6,717 nt of DNA from CAYQUC01 sp964514215 (GTDB lineage: Bacteria; Pseudomonadota; Gammaproteobacteria; UBA6429; Thiohalophilaceae), in NCBI GenBank assembly GCA_964514215.1, contig CAZEPW010000097.1, positions 1 to 6,717 on the forward strand, in the 5' to 3' direction. The position numbers were made by a program, and so were the translations under genes. Below are positions 1 through 5,581 of the stretch, piece by piece. Each line of letters starts with the position of its first letter. The stretch's first letter is position 1. The notes under the pieces were generated by a model, which was not told where the DNA came from, did no database searches, and saw only the letters and a program-made list of their open reading frames with translations.

Positions 1-10
1 TATTTAATGT

Positions 11-718
11 TTAATCGAGAGTTTTTTTAGTAGATTCTATCCACGCTTCAGTTTTATCAGCAATTTCATCAACGGTTAATGATGCACTGTTTATTCTTTC
101 ACCGATGACGACTTTTATCGTGCCGGGTTTTTTTAAGAATCCTTTTTTCGGCCAATACTGACCAGCGTTGTGCGCCATTGGAATAACATCATAACCACTG
201 GAATGAGCCAATATTGCGCCGCCTTTTTTATAACGAACTTTTTTGCTGCCATAGGCTGTGCGTGTGCCTTCAGGAAAAATAACCACCCAGATACCGGAAT
301 CCAACCGAGCTTTACCTTGCTCAACAACTTGTTGCATGGCATTGCGACCCGATTGGCGGTTGATAGCAATGGGTTTTAACATTGCCAAGGCCCAGCCGAA
401 AAAGGGTAACCAGAGTAATTCACGTTTCACCACAAAGCAGAGGTGTGGAAATATTGCTTGAACGGCCAGAGTTTCCCAAGTTGATTGGTGGTTTGACATA
501 ATGACACAGGGCTCACTGCCAATATTTTCAGCACCCGAGACTTCATAACGAATGCCGCAAATGATTCTAATTGCCGCTAGAGTCAGGTAGGCATAAATAC
601 GAATAAAATAATTTCGCATTTTAATTGGAAAAATGGCGACCATGAACCCGACTAGGGCGACTAATAAAGTGAGTGTTAGCATGATAATGCTAAATAAAAG
701 AGAGCGAATAAATTGCAT
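11..718 (-). CDS. plsC: 1-acyl-sn-glycerol-3-phosphate acyltransferase (PlsC/AGPAT family)
   Basis: The 235-residue product has a hydrophobic N-terminal segment (about residues 7-31), which should anchor it in the inner membrane. The acyltransferase blocks follow in order: NHQSTWE at 76-82, where His77 is the catalytic base of the HX4D/E motif; KREL with PFFGWAL at 98-111; AINR at 118-121; FPEGTR at 148-153, which binds the glycerol phosphate; and a VIPMAHN block near residue 180. The family transfers an acyl chain to lysophosphatidic acid to make phosphatidic acid. The acidic residue of the HX4D pair is Glu82 rather than Asp, a variant I recall from gammaproteobacterial homologues. The ATG is 16 bases after the gmhB stop, has no clear Shine-Dalgarno sequence, and is probably reached by read-through as the last visible gene of the operon. 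Exact acyl-acceptor specificity cannot be read from sequence; a lipid other than lysophosphatidate is possible. Confidence 0.93.
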   Translation of the reverse strand: MQFIRSLLFSIIMLTLTLLVALVGFMVAIFPIKMRNYFIRIYAYLTLAAIRIICGIRYEVSGAENIGSEPCVIMSNHQSTWETLAVQAIFPHLCFVVKRELLWLPFFGWALAMLKPIAINRQSGRNAMQQVVEQGKARLDSGIWVVIFPEGTRTAYGSKKVRYKKGGAILAHSSGYDVIPMAHNAGQYWPKKGFLKKPGTIKVVIGERINSASLTVDEIADKTEAWIESTKKTLD

Positions 719-734
719 GGTAGAATAAGTTTAA

Positions 735-1280
735 TTAATTGCTGTTTAGTAAATAATTCACGGCTTCATTAAGATCATTATAGATAGGAATATTATCCAA
801 TTCATTGGCTGTTGCTTGCTTAATAGTGCGTTTACCTTTGCCGGTTTTCACCAGATACGGTGTTGCACCAGCAGTTTGTGCCGCTTTTATATCTGTTAGA
901 GAGTCACCAACAAAAGGAATATTTTTTAGTGTGATGTTATAACGCTTAGCGATATCATCTAACATGCCGGTTTTTGGTTTGCGACAATCGCAATTGTCAT
1001 TGGGGCTGTGTGGGCAGAAAAAAACCGATTCAATTTTGCCACCGTGTATTTCGAGTAGTCGGTGCATTTTGCTGTGAATGGCATTGAGTGTATCGAGATC
1101 ATAATAACCTCGGGCCAAACCGGATTGGTTGGTGGCAACGACGATTTTATAACCGGCATGGTATAAACGTGTTATTGCTTCAAAGCTGCCGGGAATGACA
1201 ATAAATTCTTCAGGACTTTTAATGTAGTCGTCAGAATCCTCATTGATGACACCATCGCGATCTAATATGATTAATTTCAT
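735..1280 (-). CDS. gmhB: D-glycero-D-manno-heptose-1,7-bisphosphate 7-phosphatase
   Basis: This is a 181-residue HAD-superfamily phosphatase of the histidinol-phosphatase-like subgroup. Motif I is DRDGVIN with nucleophile Asp7 and acid/base Asp9. Motif II is TNQSG at 50-54. A zinc-binding set follows, Cys89, His91, Cys97 and Cys99, and then RKPKTGM. Motif IV is GDSLTD with Asp126 and Asp130 for magnesium. GmhB removes the 7-phosphate from heptose 1,7-bisphosphate in the cytoplasm, one step in making ADP-heptose for the LPS inner core. The loop between His91 and Cys97 is short (five residues) compared with the E. coli enzyme as I remember it. Length is normal for the family. The ATG lies 11 bases after the stop of the MazG-like gene and lacks an evident Shine-Dalgarno sequence. 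Close relatives (histidinol-phosphatase) share the fold, but the position beside plsC and glyS supports GmhB. Confidence 0.93.
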   Translation of the reverse strand: MKLIILDRDGVINEDSDDYIKSPEEFIVIPGSFEAITRLYHAGYKIVVATNQSGLARGYYDLDTLNAIHSKMHRLLEIHGGKIESVFFCPHSPNDNCDCRKPKTGMLDDIAKRYNITLKNIPFVGDSLTDIKAAQTAGATPYLVKTGKGKRTIKQATANELDNIPIYNDLNEAVNYLLNSN

Positions 1281-1291
1281 AATGTATGTAT

Positions 1292-1630
1292 TTAATCGAC
1301 ACCACGAAATTCAGAGACTCGGATACGACCATTGACCATCCGGGATTCACGCGCCATAATTTTTTCCATTTTAGCCCAAAATGCACTGTTCATATCAAAA
1401 TCGGCTGCGATTGCAGTGCCTAATAATAATATGAATAAGTCGGCGCACTCTTCCGATAGCTCATTTTTATCTTTGCCTTTGGTGACGGCAGATGAAATTT
1501 CACCGAGTTCTTCGGCCATGAGTGCTATGCGGTATGTTAGTTCTTCACCGCCGGTATTTTTAAAATCGTGCTTATCATGAAACTGTTGCACGGCGCTCAT
1601 CATGTCTGCAAAAGAATCTGATTGTGCCAT
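1292..1630 (-). CDS. MazG-like nucleotide pyrophosphohydrolase
   Basis: This 112-residue all-alpha protein carries the MazG/dUTPase-like metal site: AEELGE at 39-44 (Glu40, Glu41, Glu44) and EECAD at 60-64 (Glu61, Asp64), the EExxE...ExxD pattern that binds magnesium. The C-terminal stretch ESRMVNGRIRVSEF at 94-107 resembles small single-domain MazG-like proteins. Such enzymes hydrolyse (d)NTPs or related nucleotides to the monophosphate and pyrophosphate, often to clean the pool. The substrate here is unknown, and this is about half the size of tandem-domain MazG of E. coli. It starts 6 bases after the glyS stop and ends 11 bases before gmhB, so it is very probably cotranscribed and may depend on translational coupling, since only a weak GCGAG lies upstream. 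Its insertion between glyS and gmhB has no obvious functional link to either neighbour. Confidence 0.83.
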   Translation of the reverse strand: MAQSDSFADMMSAVQQFHDKHDFKNTGGEELTYRIALMAEELGEISSAVTKGKDKNELSEECADLFILLLGTAIAADFDMNSAFWAKMEKIMARESRMVNGRIRVSEFRGVD

Positions 1631-1636
1631 GGTTGT

Positions 1637-3730
1637 TTAACTCGCTTGTAACTTAGAGATATCAGCAACATTTAAAAATAATTTATGGATTAAATTTAAA
1701 ATAGCTAGACGATTATTCCGGATTTCAAGGTTTTCATCAAGCACCATTACATTATCAAAAAAACCGTCAACAGGTTCTTTTAAAACGGATAGCTCTTGCA
1801 AAATAGCGGTGTAATCCAGTTTTTCCATTAGTGGTTGAATGTCTTTTTGCACGACTTCTAAATGACTGAATAAATTCACTTCTGCATCGTTAGTAAATTT
1901 TTCCGGATCGATCTCAACCGGTAATTCGCCATCGACTTTTTTTAGTATGTTTGAAATACGTTTGTTTGCGGCTGATAAGCTACTGGCCTCGGGGCGTTTC
2001 TTAAAATAATCAACGGCTTTAATACGCGCGTGAATATCCGATGGGCTTAGATAATATTGTGACACGACTGAATCAAATACTGAAAAATCGATATTCAGAT
2101 CAGAATAATAGGCACGTAATCGATCAATCATAAATTGATGTAATTCGGTTATATTGTTCTGGGCTTTTAATTCTGGTGCAAAGGTTTTTGCGCTGGCATT
2201 TAACAACGCATCAATATCAAGCGGTAGATCACATTCGATTAAAATTCGTAAGGTGCCAATGGTCGCGCGTCTAAGCGCAAAGGGATCTTTGTCACCCGTC
2301 GGTTTTTGGCCGATTGCAAATATACCAACCAAGGTATCGATCTTATCTGCGATGGCAAGAATTTGGGCGATAATGGATTGCGGTAAATCGTCACCAGCGA
2401 ATCGTGGCTTATAATAATCATCCAATGCCGTGCAAATATCATCATTGTGATTTTCGAGTTTGGCGTAATAACGCCCCATCACACCTTGCAAGTCGGTAAA
2501 TTCCATTACCATTTCAGTCATTAAATCACATTTGCATAAACTCGCGGCGGTTTCAACATCGGCTTTATTATTGTCAATTTTTGCTGCGGTGAGTTGTTCT
2601 GATATTGAACTGGCCAATTGTTTCACGCGCTGTACTTTGTCATAAATACTGCCAAGTTGTTTTTGAAAAACAACGGTTTTTAATTTTTCCAGATTAGACG
2701 ATAATGTTGTTTTTTTATCGAGTTGCCAGAAAAATTCAGCATCGGCTAATCGTGGTCGAATAACCCGTTCGTTGCCTTGCTGCACTTTGCTATTATCTTT
2801 ACTGGCTATATTGGCAATGGTGATAAAAAATGGTGTTAATTGATTATTCTGATCAACAGTATGAAAATACTTTTGATTTGATTTCATGGTTGAAATTAAT
2901 GCTTCTGATGGAATGTCTAAAAATTTCTTTTCAAATTCACCCATTACTGCAACTGGCCATTCAACCATCGAAGTGACTTCGTTAAGTAAATCATCATCAA
3001 TGATAGCGGTAATATTTTTTTCTTTAACGATGTCGTTTAATTGGTTTTGTATTTGTTGCTTGCGCTCTTCAAAGCTGGCAACCACACGGCCTTTTTTTAA
3101 TAATATATTTTCGTAATCATCTGGCTTGGAGATGTTTAAATTTTTAGGTGCATGGAAGCGATGGCCAAATGTTTGCTTGCCACTTTTAATGCCAAAAATT
3201 TCAGCTTCAACGATTTCCTTACCAAATAAAATAATAATTCGATGCACTGGACGAACAAATTGTGCATCACCTGCTCCCCACCGCATGCGTTTGGGTGTTG
3301 GTAGTTTATCGAGGCTTTGTTGTAATATTGCGGGAATTAAACTGGCGGTTGTTTGGCCTTTGGACGTGGTTCGCGCAACCAACCACGTGCCTTTTTTGGT
3401 GTCCTGTGTTTCAAGTTCATCAACGCTTAAACCAACGGATTTTGCAAAACCGGTTGCAGCCTTGGTTGGCACACCCTCTTCATCAAATGCGGCAGTAACG
3501 GCTGGGCCTCTGCGTTGCACTTCTTGATCGGGTTGCACTTCGTTTAGTTCATAAATAACGACGGCTAATCGTCGCGGTGTGGCAAATGATTTTACGGCAC
3601 CAAATTCTAACTTTGCGTTTTTTAAACCGCTAACGATACCATCAGTAAATGCAGCCGATAGCGCCAATAATGCTTTTGGTGGTAATTCTTCAGTTCCGAC
3701 CTCAACCAGTAAATTGCGTTGTTTCGCCAT
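1637..3730 (-). CDS. glyS: Glycyl-tRNA synthetase beta subunit
   Basis: This 697-residue protein is close to the roughly 690 residues usual for bacterial GlyS. The N-terminus (LLVEVGTEELPPKAL, residues 7-21) is the family signature. TFGHRFHAP at 187-195 and PTGDKDPFALRR at 477-488 are further hallmark stretches. The last 110 or so residues form the DALR-type helical anticodon-binding region, with FFDNVMVLDEN followed by the NNRLAILN helix. The beta subunit binds tRNA-Gly and works with GlyQ as an alpha2-beta2 enzyme in the cytoplasm. Its ATG overlaps the glyQ stop by one base (TAATG), and a GGAG at 3741-3744 sits 10 bases upstream inside glyQ. Both fit coupled translation giving matched subunit amounts. 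No frameshift or internal stop is seen. Confidence 0.98.
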   Translation of the reverse strand: MAKQRNLLVEVGTEELPPKALLALSAAFTDGIVSGLKNAKLEFGAVKSFATPRRLAVVIYELNEVQPDQEVQRRGPAVTAAFDEEGVPTKAATGFAKSVGLSVDELETQDTKKGTWLVARTTSKGQTTASLIPAILQQSLDKLPTPKRMRWGAGDAQFVRPVHRIIILFGKEIVEAEIFGIKSGKQTFGHRFHAPKNLNISKPDDYENILLKKGRVVASFEERKQQIQNQLNDIVKEKNITAIIDDDLLNEVTSMVEWPVAVMGEFEKKFLDIPSEALISTMKSNQKYFHTVDQNNQLTPFFITIANIASKDNSKVQQGNERVIRPRLADAEFFWQLDKKTTLSSNLEKLKTVVFQKQLGSIYDKVQRVKQLASSISEQLTAAKIDNNKADVETAASLCKCDLMTEMVMEFTDLQGVMGRYYAKLENHNDDICTALDDYYKPRFAGDDLPQSIIAQILAIADKIDTLVGIFAIGQKPTGDKDPFALRRATIGTLRILIECDLPLDIDALLNASAKTFAPELKAQNNITELHQFMIDRLRAYYSDLNIDFSVFDSVVSQYYLSPSDIHARIKAVDYFKKRPEASSLSAANKRISNILKKVDGELPVEIDPEKFTNDAEVNLFSHLEVVQKDIQPLMEKLDYTAILQELSVLKEPVDGFFDNVMVLDENLEIRNNRLAILNLIHKLFLNVADISKLQAS

Positions 3731-4710
3731 TATGCTGTTGCTCCGCGTTTTTTAACGATACCGGAGTGATCATTTTTTAATAATGGAAAGCCAAGCGCTT
3801 CTCTGCTTGCCAAATATAATTCTGCAACGCCACGAGATAAATTTCGTATTCGTAAAATATAGCGTTGTCGTTCGGTAACGGAAATGGCATGACGCGCATC
3901 GAGTAAATTAAAGGTATGCGAGGCTTTTAAAACTTGTTCATAGGCAGGTAATGGTAGGCCTTGTTCGATTAGGTTTTTACTTTCAATTTCACAGTTGTCA
4001 AACCAGCTAAATAAGGCATCTACATTGGCATGTTCAAAATTATAGGTGGATTGTTCCACTTCGTTTTGATGAAAAATATCACCATAGCTCACCGGGCCTT
4101 CGGGGCCATCGGACCAAATAATATCAAAGATACTATCAACGCCTTGAATGTACATGGCTAAGCGTTCAAGTCCATAGGTTATTTCACCAGCAACTGGACG
4201 GCATTCTAAACCGCCGACTTGCTGAAAATAGGTAAACTGGGTGACTTCCATGCCATTTAACCACACTTCCCAACCTAGTCCCCAAGCACCGAGTGTTGGT
4301 GACTCCCAATTGTCTTCGACAAAACGAATGTCGTGTACCAAAGGATCAAACCCTAACATGCTTAACGATTCAAGATACAATTCCTGAATGTTATCGGGTG
4401 ATGGTTTTAATAACACTTGAAATTGATAATAATGTTGTAAACGATTGGGATTTTCACCATAACGGCCATCGGTTGGTCGCCGTGATGGTTGTACAAAAGC
4501 AGTACGCCAAGGTTCCGGTCCAATAGCACGAATAAATGTAGCAGGATGAAATGTTCCAGCACCCACTTCCATATCATAGGGTTGCATTATTGTGCAGCCA
4601 TTACGTGCCCAAAAATCTTGTAGTGAAAAAATCAAACCTTGAAACGTTGACGGGTTAAATATTTGATTTTTATTGAATTTGTCTCTTTTTCCTACCAATT
4701 TAATACCCAC
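3730..4710 (-). CDS. glyQ: Glycyl-tRNA synthetase alpha subunit
   Basis: This class II aminoacyl-tRNA synthetase subunit makes glycyl-adenylate and charges tRNA-Gly together with GlyS. The conserved core starts at STFQGLI (21-27). It continues with GAGTFHPATF (50-59), PSRRPTDGRYGENPNR (75-90), EDNWESPTLGAWGLGWEVW (132-150), the FTYFQQVGGLEC block (159-170), and GEITYGLERLAMY (175-187), the class II motif 3 region. From the GTG used here the product is 326 residues, about 14 longer at the N-terminus than E. coli GlyQ (about 303), with a few extra residues at the C-terminus. The start is uncertain. No in-frame ATG exists between the upstream TGA (4717-4719) and the conserved core, so the real start must be GTG at 4710, TTG at 4698, or a rarer codon. 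An out-of-frame ATG at 4718-4720 has the better ribosome site. The gene heads the minus-strand operon. Confidence 0.97.
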   Translation of the reverse strand: MGIKLVGKRDKFNKNQIFNPSTFQGLIFSLQDFWARNGCTIMQPYDMEVGAGTFHPATFIRAIGPEPWRTAFVQPSRRPTDGRYGENPNRLQHYYQFQVLLKPSPDNIQELYLESLSMLGFDPLVHDIRFVEDNWESPTLGAWGLGWEVWLNGMEVTQFTYFQQVGGLECRPVAGEITYGLERLAMYIQGVDSIFDIIWSDGPEGPVSYGDIFHQNEVEQSTYNFEHANVDALFSWFDNCEIESKNLIEQGLPLPAYEQVLKASHTFNLLDARHAISVTERQRYILRIRNLSRGVAELYLASREALGFPLLKNDHSGIVKKRGATA

Positions 4711-4731
4711 TAATATTCATAAAAGATCCAT
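4700..4731 (-). other. Two nested mini-ORFs ahead of glyQ
   Basis: On the minus strand, ATG at 4731-4729 opens a four-codon frame (MDLL) ending at TGA 4719-4717. That stop overlaps, as ATGA, a second ATG at 4720-4718. The second ATG opens a six-codon frame (MNISGY) ending at TAA 4702-4700, inside the start of glyQ. The second ATG has GGAT five bases upstream, a better initiation context than the glyQ GTG at 4710, which lies 10 bases further on in a different frame. They may be translated leader peptides, chance ORFs, or the trace of a one-base difference that would otherwise fuse the ATG to glyQ. Confidence 0.3.
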
Positions 4732-4741
4732 CGAAACGATG
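4729..4741 (-). other. Small hairpin at the predicted 5' end of the glyQ mRNA
   Basis: CATCG-AAA-CGATG is a perfect 5-bp inverted repeat with a 3-base loop. It lies immediately downstream of the -10 box, so the glyQ operon transcript would begin at or within a few bases of this stem. A stem at the extreme 5' end can protect mRNA from 5'-dependent decay; that role is inference. The 3' arm of the stem contains an ATG and runs directly into GGAT, the only Shine-Dalgarno-like bases in the leader. The stem is short and could be chance. Confidence 0.35.
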
Positions 4742-4749
4742 AGGCGTGC

Positions 4750-4755
4750 ATTATA
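4750..4755 (-). promoter_or_regulatory. Probable sigma-70 -10 box for the glyQ operon
   Basis: The minus strand reads a perfect TATAAT here, 40 bases before the GTG of glyQ. The -35 is weak: TTTACC at 4771-4776 matches four of six consensus bases, but at a short 15-base spacing. Transcription would begin at about 4741-4744, leaving a leader of roughly 30 nt. That is too short for a T-box or glycine riboswitch. The perfect hexamer and its position are seen; promoter activity is inferred. Confidence 0.6.
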
Positions 4756-4771
4756 ACCATGCTGAACTAAG

Positions 4772-4801
4772 GTAAACAGGGATTTAATGATAAATGTTTA
4801 C
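4772..4801. repeat. 7-bp inverted repeat GTAAACA / TGTTTAC
   Basis: GTAAACA at 4772-4778 is exactly mirrored by TGTTTAC at 4795-4801, with a 16-base AT-rich spacer, so the half-site centres are 23 bases apart. The left arm overlaps the weak -35 region of the glyQ promoter. The geometry, about two helical turns, would suit a dimeric regulator, but I do not recognise the half-site as a known operator. The spacer is long for an RNA hairpin. A 7-bp match in AT-rich DNA can occur by chance. Confidence 0.3.
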
Positions 4802-4895
4802 TGTATCACGGGAATAATTTTGTTAATGTTCATTTTTTAATTAGTCTGTTTCTATCTATTTGATTTTATTGTTTATTATCAAAACTAAGGTATTT

Positions 4896-4915
4896 ACCCC
4901 ATATAAATAAGGGGT
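4896..4915. repeat. Inverted repeat ACCCC-N10-GGGGT upstream of the plus-strand gene pair
   Basis: A 5-bp perfect inverted repeat surrounds a 10-base all-A/T loop that contains TATAAA. It stands out because it holds the only run of C and the only run of four G in an otherwise AT-rich intergenic region, about 80 bases before the ATG at 4993. It could be an operator or a weak RNA hairpin. No U-tract follows either arm (GGGGTTACAT on the right), so it is not a convincing terminator. Confidence 0.3.
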
Positions 4916-4981
4916 TACATCAGCTATACCTTTATAGAGTATGTTCAAGTTTATAGCACATAGTGACGTTAACCTTATAGT

Positions 4982-4985
4982 GAGG
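4982..4985 (+). promoter_or_regulatory. Ribosome binding site GAGG for the 192-residue protein
   Basis: GAGG sits 7 bases ahead of the ATG at 4993. It is one of the clearest Shine-Dalgarno sequences in the window and fixes the start of the plus-strand gene. It overlaps the second ATAGTGA repeat. Confidence 0.75.
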
Positions 4986-4992
4986 TACAAAA

Positions 4993-5571
4993 ATGTCGAC
5001 AATATTAGTAGAAAGTAATATAGCTCAATGGCAGCGTCTGGTTCTTGAGGCCCAAGAAATTACCCAGAGCCCATTAAGTGAAGACTTAGAAAGTTATTTG
5101 GTTTTCATGTTAATGCGTAATATTAATAATTCGGATATCAACTCTAAAGTAATGGCCGTTGAATATATTAATAGCATAAAAAGCCACGGTACTGAACGCG
5201 AATTACGCTTGCGTGAAGTTGGTGATCAGTGTTTACTGTTTTCAGGTTTGTTTCCACAACGGGCGCAACGTCGACATATGAAAGTTAAATATTATGTGGA
5301 TTTGGGACGCACCGCGTATTTGCATTTAGCAGAAGATTTAACTGCAGGAGTTGCAAAATTATATCAACAATTATCAGATTCGTTTGTTTTTATTATGGAT
5401 ACCTTATTGGCGATTCGTAGTATGACTGAGGATCAACAGCAACGCGATGTTTTGTTAGCGTTTGAATTATGGCAAGACATTAACAGCCAACACAGCTTTC
5501 GTATGTTACAACAGAATTTAAATAAAAATACTATTGTAGCGCATGATGTTTCAAATTCACTTTTACACTAA
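4993..5571 (+). CDS. Uncharacterised 192-residue helical protein
   Basis: I do not recognise a named family. The product has no signal peptide and no membrane segment, so it should be cytoplasmic. Most of the sequence reads as amphipathic helix. The most motif-like stretch is residues 68-109: ERELRLREVGDQCLLFSGLF (68-87), then a basic patch QRAQRRHMKVK (89-99), then YYVDLGRTAY (100-109). This block looks conserved and may be a binding surface; I have a vague memory of similar sequences among gammaproteobacterial hypothetical proteins. The N-terminal 65 residues and the Gln-rich C-terminus look more variable. The ATG has a good GAGG at 7 bases and is the only sensible start. The stop is 10 bases before a GTG-initiated response regulator, so the two are probably one transcript and may act together. 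A role as partner or adaptor of that regulator is inference. Confidence 0.85.
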   Translation: MSTILVESNIAQWQRLVLEAQEITQSPLSEDLESYLVFMLMRNINNSDINSKVMAVEYINSIKSHGTERELRLREVGDQCLLFSGLFPQRAQRRHMKVKYYVDLGRTAYLHLAEDLTAGVAKLYQQLSDSFVFIMDTLLAIRSMTEDQQQRDVLLAFELWQDINSQHSFRMLQQNLNKNTIVAHDVSNSLLH

Positions 5572-5581
5572 ATAATTTATT

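Larger units (their letters stand above)
4711..4992. other. Divergent intergenic region between glyQ and the plus-strand gene pair
   Basis: This 282-base AT-rich stretch has no credible protein gene beyond the mini-ORFs listed. It carries the glyQ promoter side (4729-4778), two inverted repeats, and, near the plus-strand start, direct repeats: ATAGTGA at 4960-4966 and 4977-4983, and TTATAG at 4932-4937, 4951-4956 and 4975-4980. I looked for a plus-strand sigma-70 pair and found only isolated -10-like hexamers (TATAAA 4902-4907, TATAGA 4933-4938) without a well-spaced -35. That promoter may need an activator or another sigma factor. Confidence 0.6.

Noticed and set aside
2154..2414. Plus-strand open frame of 86 codons, plus similar short ones at 170-461, 1332-1580 and 4293-4526
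   Set aside because: All are shadows antisense to plsC, the MazG-like gene, glyS or glyQ, with no ribosome site or recognisable product.
3126..3527. 133-codon plus-strand open frame, and an overlapping 78-codon one at 3262-3498
   Set aside because: Both lie wholly inside glyS on the opposite strand. glyS is unmistakable across this stretch, and the antisense products show no recognisable motif.
4711..4755. T-box or glycine riboswitch ahead of glyQ
   Set aside because: The predicted leader is only about 30 nt, and no T-box sequence or extended stem structure is present. Gammaproteobacterial synthetases generally lack T-boxes.
4896..4915. Intrinsic terminator
   Set aside because: The stem is only 5 bp with a 10-base loop, and neither strand has a following U-tract.
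4711..4992. Replication origin (expected near gyrB/dnaA if the Pseudomonas-like order holds)
   Set aside because: No TTATCCACA-type DnaA boxes or 13-mer repeats were found. Origin proximity is only suggested by recalled synteny.
5572..5581. Separate promoter or terminator between the two plus-strand genes
   Set aside because: Only 10 bases of A/T sequence lie there, with no hairpin.
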